DNA from: Muricauda sp. SCSIO 64092
GTDB taxonomy: Bacteria > Bacteroidota > Bacteroidia > Flavobacteriales > Flavobacteriaceae
NCBI RefSeq assembly: GCF_023016285.1
Contig: NZ_CP095413.1
Location: 2,976,001 to 3,040,000 of the forward strand
Length of the DNA stretch: 64,000 bases
Direction: 5' to 3'
Shown: piece by piece, positions 29,001 to 38,083 of the stretch
How the letters are laid out: each line of letters begins with the position of its first letter
Numbering within the stretch: the stretch's first letter is position 1
Notes under the pieces: generated by a model
The model's input: only the letters and a program-made list of their open reading frames with translations
Database searches by the model: none
Told to the model about the DNA's origin: nothing
Program-made: the position numbers and the translations under genes

Positions 29001-29413
29001 ACCAATTGAAAGGCTCCCACATCGAATAAAAAGTCCTGCGTTTGACGACTTCCGTTCTGGGATTTTATCAAAAACCCGATTCGATCAATATCCGTAGCGT
29101 CATAAAAAACGGAGGGAATAAATGAGTAGGAATACGTGCCATTGCCATTGTTGGTAAAACGCGCCGTTTCTGGGGAATTGTTGAAGTCTGTTCCCGTATC
29201 GGAGGGATTTATTGCGTTTGTTCCATTTGTTTCAAAGTACCAGGCCCAGAGATATAGTTCCGAAACGTCCCATTCGGTTTGTGGGTTGAAATTGGAAACG
29301 GTGATTGTGATTTCCTGGTCTCTGTCAAAGGGGTTGGGGGATAGGGAAACGGTTTGGGCCGAGGCGACCATTGTTCCGAGCCCGAAGAAAAAATAGCGTA
29401 GAATTAGCTTCAT
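26066..29413 (-). CDS. Secreted GH13 alpha-amylase with T9SS sorting domain
   Basis: A 1115-aa enzyme: signal peptide ending VASAQT, N-terminal beta domains, a CBM48-like block at about 225-330 (VLFAPGKEFVHVIGNFNNW), then the GH13 barrel. The conserved regions are visible: I DVVYNHG (about 454), II GFRWDLTK with the nucleophile Asp (about 532), III VIFEHLGG with the acid/base Glu (about 577), and IV ESHDEE (about 648). A thrombospondin-3-like Ca segment (DLDGDGVPNANDLCPD) is followed by a type A T9SS C-terminal domain (AYPNPLHSG to HHFKITKQ). It should be exported to the cell surface or released and cut alpha-glucans. A terminator lies between it and the SusF-like gene upstream. Confidence 0.93.
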   Translation of the reverse strand: MKLILRYFFFGLGTMVASAQTVSLSPNPFDRDQEITITVSNFNPQTEWDVSELYLWAWYFETNGTNAINPSDTGTDFNNSPETARFTNNGNGTYSYSFIPSVFYDATDIDRIGFLIKSQNGSRQTQDFLFDVGAFQLVLNAPTTSTVILEAGETLSIEAIIGQSANFSLLANGIQVDTQNGITTYSNTYVVNENTTFVLEATNGADTESVTFDALIRPTVTEEALPLGLLDGINLDPTDPTKATLVLFAPGKEFVHVIGNFNNWATNDTYLMKKDSAQDRFWLELTGLSPQTDHLFQYLVDLDITIADPYSTTILDEFNDGFIDDTTYPNLPEYPSGSTTQAVTLLRTGDPEFVWSDATLNFEKPKVTDLMVYELLIRDFDELHSFDAVRSRLDYLQDLGINAIELMPVSEFDGNDSWGYNPSFHMALDKYYGTPTAFKQFIEECHNRGMAVILDVVYNHGTGEHPYFRLWNTSGGGTGGVASSENPFFNAEPRHSFNVFNDFNHQSQATQDYVNRTIRYWIEEYRIDGFRWDLTKGFTQNCSASDDGCTNATQPDRIEVLKGYADTQWAMDEDFYVIFEHLGGIQEEEQWANYRLDEGKGILFWNKQTDPYNEATMGYHENGKSNFSGVSYQVKGFDIPAAISYMESHDEERLMFKNLEFGNSEGAYSVTDLDTALERLRTAGAFFFTIPGPKMIWQFGELGYEVSIDENGRTGRKPIRWEYLDNANRTAIYDTWADLIKLKLGEAIFETTDFSMDLSAPTGLKTIHLTDNSASGDAIKYITIIGNFGMVEQAINPNFQETGTWYDLLEKNSPLAVSNATEPISLAPGEFMVLADSPSEVMMDPNDLDGDGVPNANDLCPDTPLGATVDVSGCAIFTLPANNFTLSTTSESCRNSNNGQITVVAMEALDYTAILSGDATASQSFNDTTLFDNLSAGSYTVCITVAGEADYEQCFDVVITEPEDLSVSSKIDSEGKKATLSLKGGAVYEIVLNGQSYRTSENNITLTLSKSVNTLQVRTDISCQGVFEETIVLEGASVAYPNPLHSGELTIEMGKMANDSVSYEIFGIDGRLITNKTQKTTNGRLTIDMGQLPKGLYIINAKTSKKTHHFKITKQ

Positions 29414-29430
29414 TGTGTTGGGTTTACAGG

Positions 29431-29460
29431 AAAAAAAAGGGCTGATTGGACAGCCCTTTT
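29431..29460 (-). terminator. Strong hairpin terminator/attenuator between susF-like gene and amylase
   Basis: AAAAGGGCTG / CAGCCCTTTT is a perfect 10-bp stem with a 6-nt loop. On the minus strand it is followed by eight T. It lies 20 bp after the SusF-like stop and 17 bp before the amylase ATG, so it probably ends part of the susCDEF message and lowers amylase expression relative to the binding proteins. Confidence 0.8.
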
Positions 29461-29480
29461 AAATTCTCAAAAAGAAATAT

Positions 29481-30953
29481 CTAGTCGTTTAAATTTGGAA
29501 TAAGGATATAACTTCCATCCAAATCGTTGAACCAAACATCATAGGTTTCAGCAGATACCGGGATATTGTCATTTCCTGTGTCACCAAGGCTGGAGAATTC
29601 CACTCCACCGCCCCAGTTCACTGCCCAGTCGTCATCGGCCCTGAACTTTACCTCACCATCCACCAATGCAATATCATTGATGAACCAAAGGTGTGGATTA
29701 AATGCCGCTTGCGTCATGTCGGTATCGGCATCCCAACCGCCGGGGGTGGCACTACCAATAATTCCTATTGTAGCGTAAGTGGTGGCACCACTGGCATCAT
29801 AGGGAGTAGCGGTATAGGTAGCATTTACAATATCGAGTTCAATCTCATAATAGCCTTCGGCGGGGATGGGAAACACACCGGGGTCACTGCCTAAATCAGC
29901 ACTAGAAGTCAGGTTTCCTCCGGAAAGACCCCATTGAGGTTGCCATGAACCTTTGATTTCCAATGCTTTAAATGCCAATCCGCCACCAAAATTGCCTCTA
30001 AAGACATACCTATTTGCATTATTGGAATCCCTAAACAAAGGAGGATTGTTGCCATTATTATCCCAGTCCATATCATTGGCAATGCCATCATTATTGACAT
30101 CAACCGCATTACCTACCATGAAAAGGTCCCTAAAAGGATATGTTGCATCATAGGGAGTAAGGGAAATCATTATCGCTTCGGAAAAGCGTTCCAACATTCC
30201 GGACTCACTTTCTATTACCGCCCGTAAACGAACTTCTACATTAGCTGCTTGTTCCGGTGTCAATCCCAAGCCCAAGGCAATGGTATTGATTTCATCGTGG
30301 GTAAGTGCCAAGCTTCGTTCATTGGTGGTGGTACTTGTAAAAATGATTTCAAAATTGGTGTCTGGGAGCGTAAATTCCAAAGTATAGTCCACACTTACAA
30401 CGTCGCCTTCCCCAAAATCGGGATCATTGAACTGCATGGTCAATGCAATGGCGGCAGGATCGAAACTGGACAGCACTAGCTCAGTACCCGTATCGGGATC
30501 TGAGATTTCGGGAGGGGTCTCGGTGTAAGCCGATACACTATAACTTACGGTTGCCGTGGTTTCAGCTCCATTGGAAACCCTCATGTGAAGGATAAAAGGT
30601 GAAAAAGCCTCTCCTCCAGCTCCAATGACAACAGGGTTGAATTCTGCCACGGTCATGGTGAAAGTCCTGTTTTGGGTAGTTCCCAACGTAATTGGTGAAG
30701 CAAATGTTTCTTCTGCGGATGCCTCCACGGTATACGTTGCACTATTGGAGGCAACATCATTCCACGAAAGCGTAAATGCAGGATTGTCCGGCAACGTAAA
30801 ATTAAGGTTAATGTTGGTTATCGTTGGGACAATGAGCTCAAAACTATCCTCTTGCAGCGGGACAACCTGTAAATCGGGATCATCGTCCTCGCATCCAACA
30901 AATAGGAGCAACAATAGGGTTAATGGACTTAGTAGCTTTACTATTTTTTTCAT
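29481..30953 (-). CDS. SusE/SusF-family outer-membrane starch-binding lipoprotein (490 aa)
   Basis: Start taken at ATG 30953, just inside a GTG at 30956. The lipoprotein signal ends LLLFVGCEDDDPDL. Residues of about 40-140 and 150-270 look like SusE-type Fn3/Ig domains (FTLSWNDVASNSATYTVEAS; VDYTLEFTLPDTNFEI). The C-terminal 220 residues contain two carbohydrate-binding modules of the SusE/F kind (FMVGNAVDVNNDG...LEIKGSWQPQWG and IGIIGSATPGGWDADTDM...EVKFRADDDWAVNWGG) rich in surface Trp. It should present starch chains to SusCD. It is 10 bp downstream of the SusE-like gene and followed by a terminator. Confidence 0.9.
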   Translation of the reverse strand: MKKIVKLLSPLTLLLLLFVGCEDDDPDLQVVPLQEDSFELIVPTITNINLNFTLPDNPAFTLSWNDVASNSATYTVEASAEETFASPITLGTTQNRTFTMTVAEFNPVVIGAGGEAFSPFILHMRVSNGAETTATVSYSVSAYTETPPEISDPDTGTELVLSSFDPAAIALTMQFNDPDFGEGDVVSVDYTLEFTLPDTNFEIIFTSTTTNERSLALTHDEINTIALGLGLTPEQAANVEVRLRAVIESESGMLERFSEAIMISLTPYDATYPFRDLFMVGNAVDVNNDGIANDMDWDNNGNNPPLFRDSNNANRYVFRGNFGGGLAFKALEIKGSWQPQWGLSGGNLTSSADLGSDPGVFPIPAEGYYEIELDIVNATYTATPYDASGATTYATIGIIGSATPGGWDADTDMTQAAFNPHLWFINDIALVDGEVKFRADDDWAVNWGGGVEFSSLGDTGNDNIPVSAETYDVWFNDLDGSYILIPNLND

Positions 30954-30966
30954 CACATGTTGTCTT

Positions 30967-32076
30967 TTAGGATTGGGAAAGATTTATCGGAATAAGATGA
31001 TATTCACCGGTTATGGAGTTGAACCAAATCTCGTAGTCATCTTCAATATCAACCGGAATACTACCTCCGTTGGGTGTTGCCACTCCCGAGAACAAGGTGG
31101 TTCCACCCCAAACATCACTGCCGTTGGCCGTAAACGTAAATTCTCCAGGAATCAAACGAACACTGGGAATGTACCAGATATACTCATCAAATGTTTCCCC
31201 TTCTACCTCGTATTGTGTCAGGGTTGCCTCACCAGCAAGGGCGGAACCGTTTACGGTTAAACTGGTTAGGGTAGTTGGGAGTGCCCCTTCATAGGGCAAA
31301 AGTGTAAAAGTGAGCCTTTCAACATCTACCGAGAAGGTATAATATCCAGCGTCCATACTTTCCAAGTTATTGATGGCAGGTGGATCGTCTTGATTTTCGG
31401 CTGACCGGTAAGTGAGATTTCCCTCCTCTCCTTCACCGTACTGTGGTACCCAAGACCCACGTAATTCCAAGAATTTCAACGGACCACTATTAAACAACCC
31501 AGTGTATTTGAACCGACCAGGATTGTTGGCATCCCTAAACATTACGGCATTGTTGTTATTGTTGTTCCAACCAGAGGCACTGGCCGGCCCAACCAAGAAA
31601 TGATCAACAAAGGGGTAATTGTAATAGGTTAAAATATTAATACTAACGGCGTTGGAAAAAGTAGCTGCCGATCCAGGGACACTTCCCAAAAATGAGGCTA
31701 CCCTTATGAACAGATTGTTCCATTCAAAGGGGGGTAGGCCGGCGGAACTGGCAAAGGAGTTTACTTCATCAACCGATAGGGTGATTGAATTGGATGTAAT
31801 TACGGCGCTTCTAGCGGGATCCGTAAAGGTGTCATCACTGGCAAACTCCAATCGATAGCTTATAGGGGTCTGTACGGAATAGCTTGCATTATCCCAAACC
31901 AACGTAATTACAGGATTTGTGACATTTACCCTGTCCAGTTCTATGGTGCTGATATCTACCTCCAATAATGTTGAACCATCTTCTGGAGTAACCGTCACCA
32001 ATTCTGCATTGTCTTCACAAGCACCCAGTCCAATAAGGACTGCAAACGTTACTATTGCGATTTTTAATTGTTTCAT
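30967..32076 (-). CDS. SusE-family outer-membrane starch-binding lipoprotein (369 aa)
   Basis: Lipoprotein signal ending LIGLGACEDN. One SusE Fn3 domain (about 45-150, TLVWDNASYSVQTPISYRLEF) is followed by two SusE/F-type carbohydrate-binding modules (FLVGPASASGWNNNNNNAVM...LELRGSWVPQYG and LTSLTVNGSALAG...EFTFTANGSDVWGGTTL). The Trp-Gly signatures match those in the following SusF-like protein, so the two are paralogues; this one has a single Fn3 domain. Together with SusD it should bind alpha-glucan on the cell surface. It is 13 bp downstream of susD. Confidence 0.9.
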   Translation of the reverse strand: MKQLKIAIVTFAVLIGLGACEDNAELVTVTPEDGSTLLEVDISTIELDRVNVTNPVITLVWDNASYSVQTPISYRLEFASDDTFTDPARSAVITSNSITLSVDEVNSFASSAGLPPFEWNNLFIRVASFLGSVPGSAATFSNAVSINILTYYNYPFVDHFLVGPASASGWNNNNNNAVMFRDANNPGRFKYTGLFNSGPLKFLELRGSWVPQYGEGEEGNLTYRSAENQDDPPAINNLESMDAGYYTFSVDVERLTFTLLPYEGALPTTLTSLTVNGSALAGEATLTQYEVEGETFDEYIWYIPSVRLIPGEFTFTANGSDVWGGTTLFSGVATPNGGSIPVDIEDDYEIWFNSITGEYHLIPINLSQS

Positions 32077-32089
32077 CTTTACTTAATTT

Positions 32090-33652
32090 TTAAAAACCAG
32101 GATTTTGGGTTAAGTTCGGATTGGCCTGTATGGCTGAAATGGGTAAGGGATAGAGGTTGTAATGCTCAGGTATGGAAGTTCCATTTGCCACACCGCCTTT
32201 CCACGGCCAGATATAGGTGCCGCCGGTAAATCGACCATAACGAATGAGGTCGGAGCGTCGATGTCCCTCAAAATTCAGTTCCCGGGCCCTTTCATCAAGA
32301 ATAAAATCCAAGGTAAGCTCGGAGGTCAATATGGTTTCTGCTCCGGCCCTTGAACGTATGTCGTTTACATATCCCAAGGCCGTGTTTACATCCCCACCGG
32401 CCCCTCTCAATACACACTCGGCGTACATAAGATAGACATCTGCCAAGCGGAAAAGCGGGAAATCCGTACTGGAAAATTCGGTAGAACTTCCCGATCCATC
32501 GGCATTGGTATTTCTGAACTTGGTGGCAGGATAACCATCCGTCCAGGTTCTGTAGTCGTTCATTTCAAAATTATGACCCTGAGTCCAGAAGAGGGAAGCC
32601 CTAACGTCATTGGAGTTGGCCAAGGCATTGGCACTTGAACCAAAAAGGCCGTACCAGTTTTGGGAGGATCGATGACCGGTCCAGCCATCTGTGGCACCAA
32701 AATCATCAGGATTCATGGTTTCCGTACTTAAACTGCCGTTGACCAGATAGGTGGTATTGCCAAAGCTTTGACTTATCAATGCGTCAGCCAATATGGGAAA
32801 TAAGATTTCCGGAGAGGTGTTGTTATCTGCCGAAAAGAGTCTTACGAAATCCGGATCCAAGGTGTGGCCACTTTCATCAATGACCCTAGTGATATAGGTA
32901 AGGGCATCAGCATAACGCTGGGTTCCGGTATAGACTTCTGCATTAAGGTATAGTTTGGCCAAAAGCATCTGCCCGGCAGCCCTATCTGCCCTTCCGTAGG
33001 CCAGAGGAGTCTCTGCCAATAGGGACTCTATGGCCAAAAGCTCGCTTTCCACATAATCGAACAACTCGGTACGGGAAACCTCGGGCAAAAGCTCGGTACT
33101 ACCAAAACTCTCCTCTGTGGACAACACCCCTTTTCCAAATACATCTATGAGGTAATAATAGGCCAATGCCCGTAGGAAACGCACCTCGGCCTCAACCACT
33201 TCCTCATTCTCAAAATCTTGGTTGCCCAGGATGATCAAGAGGTTGTTGCACTGTGGGATCGTGAAATAAATCCTATTGAACAGGTAACGGAAAAACTTGT
33301 TGTTTTCGTCCCATGCGGCTGTGGTGGTCAATTGGTCCAGACCATCATCCCCCCAACGGTTTTTCATGGCGTCCGCGGAAAAATCCTGTAGGTTTACGAT
33401 CCCCCTTAAAAAAGGAGATTCTCCGGCATCATCCCCCAGGATATCACGGCTGCCGGAACCATCGATTCCAGAAAGTGCGTAAGAGGCATAAATTCTGGAT
33501 AGAATACCATCCACGGCATTGGGATCTGAGTCCAATATCTGATTTAATGATTGCTCTACAATAGGCTCGGTGTCCAGGTCACCAGTACAGGAAACCAATC
33601 CGATTACAAGCAAAACGAGTAAAACTGTGTTAAACTTTATTTTATCTTTCAT
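32090..33652 (-). CDS. susD: SusD/RagB-family lipoprotein, alpha-glucan locus
   Basis: A 520-aa protein with signal VLLVIGLVSC. It has the SusD helical core (VRFLRALAYYYLIDVFGKG, residues of about 160-180; AAGQMLLAKLYLNAEVYTG) and the C-terminal RagB/SusD block RSDLIRYGRFTGGTYIWPWKG to NLYPLPISAIQANPNLTQNPGF. It is the surface glucan-binding lid of the SusC channel. It is 11 bp downstream of susC and 13 bp upstream of susE. Substrate is inferred as starch/maltodextrin from the SusE/F, GH13 and GH65 genes in the locus. The gene symbol is used by family and context. Confidence 0.93.
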   Translation of the reverse strand: MKDKIKFNTVLLVLLVIGLVSCTGDLDTEPIVEQSLNQILDSDPNAVDGILSRIYASYALSGIDGSGSRDILGDDAGESPFLRGIVNLQDFSADAMKNRWGDDGLDQLTTTAAWDENNKFFRYLFNRIYFTIPQCNNLLIILGNQDFENEEVVEAEVRFLRALAYYYLIDVFGKGVLSTEESFGSTELLPEVSRTELFDYVESELLAIESLLAETPLAYGRADRAAGQMLLAKLYLNAEVYTGTQRYADALTYITRVIDESGHTLDPDFVRLFSADNNTSPEILFPILADALISQSFGNTTYLVNGSLSTETMNPDDFGATDGWTGHRSSQNWYGLFGSSANALANSNDVRASLFWTQGHNFEMNDYRTWTDGYPATKFRNTNADGSGSSTEFSSTDFPLFRLADVYLMYAECVLRGAGGDVNTALGYVNDIRSRAGAETILTSELTLDFILDERARELNFEGHRRSDLIRYGRFTGGTYIWPWKGGVANGTSIPEHYNLYPLPISAIQANPNLTQNPGF

Positions 33653-33663
33653 AGGTATTTTTT

Positions 33664-36600
33664 TTAAAAATCAAAATTCAAACCAAGGGAAAAGGTCCTA
33701 GGCCTTGGGTAAAAATTATTGTCAATGGCATTAAAGTTTTCCGGATCCTGACCTTCATAATCCGTAATCAGAAATGCATTATTGACCGCCGTAAAGATTT
33801 TTAGGTTAGCATCCGGAAGGATTTCCCTAAAGGTATAACCTAATGTGATATTTTCACAACGAAGAAATGCCGCACTTTCCAAAAAATAGTCGGAAAATTG
33901 TACGTTGTTAAATCTGTTCACTATCCTATCGTCCGCAGCTCCGGAGAAGAAATCCAGGACATTGGTCAAACTTTGGGCGTCGGTGGGAATGGCTGCTTCG
34001 ACAAAACCTGAAGTTAAGCGCCTGGAATTGTAAATTTGTCCATCAAATTGACCCCTAAAGGTCGCTGCCAAATCCAAATTTTTATAAGCGAAATTCAACC
34101 CAAAACCAAAGGTCCAATTGGGGCGGAGCGCCCTATAGTACCGGTCGTCATTGGTAATCTGCCCGTCTCCATCCAAATCAACAAAGGAACCCAATATGGG
34201 TCTACCATCATCATCATAAACCTGACGAAAAACCCATGCGGAATAAACCTGTTCCCCTACCGCATGTCTTGCTAAACGAACACCAGTTCCAAAAGGGATG
34301 GTTGATTCTTGTGCTTCGATATCATCCAAGCCCTCCAGATCCGTCACCTCCGTCCTGCTATAGGCCACATTTCCGTTTAGGCTTAGGTAAAAGTCCTCAG
34401 TTTGGAAAGGGGTCACTTCCAAGGAAAGCTCAAAACCTTCCCCTTCCGTAGAACCAATGTTTTGTGGAAATAGGTTGGTAAATCCTTGCCCGGGTGCTAC
34501 AGGGGCTTGTACCAACAAGTCATCTGTCTCTCGCATAAAGATGTCAAAAGAACCGCTTAGGAGCCCTCGCTCAAAAAAGGTGAAGTCCAAACCAGCATTG
34601 TATGTGGTTGTGGTTTCCCAGGTTAGATCCGGGTTGAACGGCCTGGCGGAATAGATGTTCACCCCATCCAAATATTGGCTGGCACCACCTCCTATATCAA
34701 ATAGGGGCAAGGCAGGATAAAATCCAACTCCATCAAGATCCACAATGTCGGATTGTCCGGTCTGTCCCCAACCCAAGCGTAGCTTTAGTACTTTGACGAA
34801 TGATACATTTTGCAAAAAGCTTTCCTCGTTCAGTTTCCATGCCAAAGCGGCCGCGGGAAAGTCGCCCCAGCGTTTGTCCTCTAAAAAAAATGAGGAGCCA
34901 TCCCGCCTGTACGATAGGGTGAGGAGGTATTTGTCAAAAAAGTTGAAGTTGGCCCGTCCAAAGAAGGACTGTAGATTCCATTCATTGAAAAAACGTCTGT
35001 TGGGATTTCCAGGATTGGGTTCCACTTCCCGAATGCCAGTATCCGGGTCATAGCGATACTGCACTTTGTTTCCATCGTTTTTAAAATTTTGATAGGCATA
35101 GCCCCCCTGAACGTCAAAATTCCGCAAAAAGCTATTGTCCAAACTTTTGGTATAGACGAGGTAGGCATCTGAAGTAATGTTGGTAATATGTTGGTTTTCT
35201 TCAAAATTTACTCCTGGATTGAACACAAAACCGCCATTTTCATTATCCTGTCTGTAGGTGGAAATGGCATTTTCCGTAAAGCGCTCTTCTATACGTGCCC
35301 TTGAGGCCTCCGTTCCCAAATTCAACACGGCCCTCAGTTCTGGAAGAAAATGCATCTTATAGTCAAACTCAATATTGGCCAATAACCTTCTATTGATTTC
35401 CGGCCTTGATCTTTGGTTCAGGAGTGCCAAAGGATTGCTCCCTCCGAGCAAAGTTCCCTCTAATCCGGCAGAACCGTCGGATACCAGATTGTAAAAGCCA
35501 CCAAAAGCGGAGTTTGCATCAAAAATCGGTTTGGTGGGATCATAGCGTACAATATTTCCTAGGGCACCTTCCTCATCAATGGCATTTTTTTCGGTATAGA
35601 TACCTTTGGCATTGATATCGATTTTTAGATGATCGTCAAATAGCATCGGGGTCAACTTAATGGAACCGGTTACCCGCTCCAAATCGTTGGTGCGTACTAC
35701 ACCTTGAACGTCGCTATACCCCAGGGACGCCCGAAAGGGAATTTTATTGAACAGGTTGGCACGTACGCTAAAATCCGTATTTGCCGTAATTGCTGTTCTG
35801 TAGATGGCGTCCTGCCAGTCCGTATTGAATACTTGCCGCTGGACTTCGTTTCCCTCCTCGTCCAAAACGGTAATGATCCGGCTTGGTTCACTCGTGGATA
35901 CGGTGCCCACCGGTACGCCCAAACGGGTGGCGGCATTGGGATCCAATCGGGAAAGTTCATTCCTATAAATGTCTATAAAATCCACATATTCATTCCCATC
36001 CAGCAAATCAATTTGATCGGTTACCGTAGCAAAGGACATATTGGATGAAAAATTGAATTTGGCTTCTCCACTGGTTCCCTTTTTTGTGGTAATGATGATA
36101 ACCCCATTGGAAGCCCTGGACCCATAAATGGCGGATGCGGAAGCATCTTTAAGGACACTAAAACTTTCTATGTCATTGGGATTAATAAGGTTAAGTGGGT
36201 TGGAGACCCCCGCAGCATTTCGGGAATCGATAGGGATTCCATCAATTACAATCAATGGGGAGCTATTGGCACTAAGTGAGGCTCCACTTCTGATTCTGAT
36301 GTTTGGAGCTGAATCCGGGGCACCACCATTGTTGGTGATCCGAATTCCCGGGGCCCTTCCCACAAGCAACTGATCGGCAGAGACGATAACCCCTTGGTTA
36401 AAATCTTCCGTGGTCACTAAATCCACCGACCCTGTGGCATCTTTGACCGTAGTGGTACCATAACCGATAACCACCACCTCATCCAATTGTTCGGTCGATT
36501 CTTGTAGGGCTACGTTTAGTGTACTGCCCGTTACGGCAATTTCCTGAGCGGTAAAACCAATGTAAGAGAACACGAGGATGTCCCCTGGATTGGCCTCAAT

Positions 36601-36783
36601 CGTATAATTACCGTCAAAATCCGTAGTAGTACCTGTTAACGTACCCTTGATCAATACATTTGCCCCTGGAATGGGAAAGGCTGTAGCGGCCTCGGTCACA
36701 TTACCCGTAACGGTTATCTGGGAGAATCCCCATAGCGGAACCAACAGGAGTGACAATGCGAAAAACTTTTTGAGTTTTTTCAT
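33664..36783 (-). CDS. susC: SusC/RagA-family TonB-dependent transporter, alpha-glucan locus
   Basis: A 1039-aa transporter. I chose ATG 36783 because it begins a proper signal peptide (MKKLKKFFALSLLLVPLWGFSQ); the longer frame from 36861 adds 26 residues that include no signal. The order is CPD-like N-terminal domain (TVTGNVTEAATAFPIPGANV), TonB box region (DEVVVIGYGT), plug (LLVGRAPGIRI, LIVIDGIPI) and barrel ending SLGLNFDF. It imports alpha-glucan oligosaccharides with SusD. It is divergent from lacI(2). On the minus strand TAGTTTTG at 36866-36859 may be the -7 box, giving a leader of about 70 nt. Confidence 0.94.
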   Translation of the reverse strand: MKKLKKFFALSLLLVPLWGFSQITVTGNVTEAATAFPIPGANVLIKGTLTGTTTDFDGNYTIEANPGDILVFSYIGFTAQEIAVTGSTLNVALQESTEQLDEVVVIGYGTTTVKDATGSVDLVTTEDFNQGVIVSADQLLVGRAPGIRITNNGGAPDSAPNIRIRSGASLSANSSPLIVIDGIPIDSRNAAGVSNPLNLINPNDIESFSVLKDASASAIYGSRASNGVIIITTKKGTSGEAKFNFSSNMSFATVTDQIDLLDGNEYVDFIDIYRNELSRLDPNAATRLGVPVGTVSTSEPSRIITVLDEEGNEVQRQVFNTDWQDAIYRTAITANTDFSVRANLFNKIPFRASLGYSDVQGVVRTNDLERVTGSIKLTPMLFDDHLKIDINAKGIYTEKNAIDEEGALGNIVRYDPTKPIFDANSAFGGFYNLVSDGSAGLEGTLLGGSNPLALLNQRSRPEINRRLLANIEFDYKMHFLPELRAVLNLGTEASRARIEERFTENAISTYRQDNENGGFVFNPGVNFEENQHITNITSDAYLVYTKSLDNSFLRNFDVQGGYAYQNFKNDGNKVQYRYDPDTGIREVEPNPGNPNRRFFNEWNLQSFFGRANFNFFDKYLLTLSYRRDGSSFFLEDKRWGDFPAAALAWKLNEESFLQNVSFVKVLKLRLGWGQTGQSDIVDLDGVGFYPALPLFDIGGGASQYLDGVNIYSARPFNPDLTWETTTTYNAGLDFTFFERGLLSGSFDIFMRETDDLLVQAPVAPGQGFTNLFPQNIGSTEGEGFELSLEVTPFQTEDFYLSLNGNVAYSRTEVTDLEGLDDIEAQESTIPFGTGVRLARHAVGEQVYSAWVFRQVYDDDGRPILGSFVDLDGDGQITNDDRYYRALRPNWTFGFGLNFAYKNLDLAATFRGQFDGQIYNSRRLTSGFVEAAIPTDAQSLTNVLDFFSGAADDRIVNRFNNVQFSDYFLESAAFLRCENITLGYTFREILPDANLKIFTAVNNAFLITDYEGQDPENFNAIDNNFYPRPRTFSLGLNFDF

Positions 36784-36912
36784 AAAATCAATATGAGTTA
36801 GTTTATTTAAATTGGTTAACTTGCGTGATATTACCCACCCATTTTTCTTCTTGAAATCCAAAACTATCTTAAGAGAAGGTTAAAATTTACTGACAAATAT
36901 CAGTTTTGCCAT

Positions 36913-36926
36913 TTCCAACGTTTTCA
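36913..36926. promoter_or_regulatory. Possible LacI operator half-site, susC(2)/lacI(2) region
   Basis: On the minus strand TGAAAACGTTGGAA shares the GAAAACG arm of the operator candidate at 23989-24002 and has a central AACGTT palindrome, but the second arm has diverged. It lies between divergent susC and lacI genes, upstream of the possible susC -7 box. Confidence 0.3.
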
Positions 36927-37042
36927 GGTGCATAACTTTTTGATTTTTCAATAGTAACACTACTTAATTATGTAGTTGATAAAAACAGCCTGTTTTTCAG
37001 CTCGTTTTTTGTTAATTTCGTATTTCTCAAAGAATCCTTCGA

Positions 37043-38083
37043 ATGAAACCAAAAATGACTTTAAAGAAGATTGCCAGGGAATTGGATGTTTCCATTTCCA
37101 CGGTATCGAAGGCATTGAAGAACAACAAGGATGTTAGTCAGGAGACCCGCGATACCGTGCAGGCCTTTGCGAAGTTTTACAACTACCGTCCCAACAGTAT
37201 TGCGCTTAGTTTAAAAAATCAGCGGACCAAGACCATAGGTTTGATCATTCCGGAAATTACCCACCACTTCTTTGCCAAGGTCATGACAGGAGTGGAGCAA
37301 ACGGCCAATGAAAGGGGCTATACCGTGGTCATAGGCGTATCCAACGAATCTTTTGCCAAAGAAGTCATTAATATGGAAATGATGGTCAATGGCAGTGTGG
37401 ACGGTTTTATGGTGTCCATTGCCAAGGAAACCCTGCTCAAAAAGGATTACCACCATTTAAATGAGATAATCAACCAAGGAATGCCGATTGTACTTTTTGA
37501 CAGGGTAGTTGAAGAGGTGGACTGTGATAAAGTAATCGTCAATGACAGGGAATCGGCCAGGATAGCCACACAGAAGTTGGTGGATATTGGAAGACGGCAC
37601 ATACTCCTGCTCACTACTTTGGACTACCTTGGCATAGGTAGGGAGCGGACCAAGGGATATTTGGAGGCATTGGATTTTAATGGCATAGAAATAAAGGATC
37701 AATTGATCCTTAAGATGCCCGACAATATTGCCGAAGAGCGACAGGAAGACGTGATTGAACAACATATTAAAAACCTTATGGACAATAACGTACATTTTGA
37801 TGCCATTTTTGGGGTGAATGAAATGTACGCCGTTGCAGCTTTGAACATCTGTAGAAAGTTGGGTTTAAAGGTGCCCGATGACCTTTCGATAATTAGTTTT
37901 TCAAATGGCGTGCTGTCCAAATACTCCAGGCCCAAATTGACCACTGTTAATCAATATGGCATGCAATTGGGGGAGACCGTGGCAACAATGTTGATCGATA
38001 GATTGGAGGAAAAAGTGGATGAGGATACCTTTTTTACCAAGGTCGTTAGGACCAATCTTATTGAAAGGGAATCCACTTTTTGA
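37043..38083 (+). CDS. LacI/GalR-family transcriptional regulator, alpha-glucan locus
   Basis: A 346-aa regulator: helix-turn-helix MTLKKIARELDVSISTVSKAL, hinge helix SIALSLKNQRTKTIG, sensor domain (LIIPEITHHFFAKVMTG, DGFMVSIAKE, IVLFDRVVE, LSIISFSNG) and a C-terminal IERESTF shared in near-identical form with the regulator at 24244. It probably senses maltose or a derivative and controls both the divergent susCDEF-amylase genes and the GH65-GH13 genes downstream. It is followed, within 30 bp of its stop, by a promoter-like element for GH65. Its recognition helix is identical to that of the island-1 regulator. Confidence 0.94.
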   Translation: MKPKMTLKKIARELDVSISTVSKALKNNKDVSQETRDTVQAFAKFYNYRPNSIALSLKNQRTKTIGLIIPEITHHFFAKVMTGVEQTANERGYTVVIGVSNESFAKEVINMEMMVNGSVDGFMVSIAKETLLKKDYHHLNEIINQGMPIVLFDRVVEEVDCDKVIVNDRESARIATQKLVDIGRRHILLLTTLDYLGIGRERTKGYLEALDFNGIEIKDQLILKMPDNIAEERQEDVIEQHIKNLMDNNVHFDAIFGVNEMYAVAALNICRKLGLKVPDDLSIISFSNGVLSKYSRPKLTTVNQYGMQLGETVATMLIDRLEEKVDEDTFFTKVVRTNLIERESTF

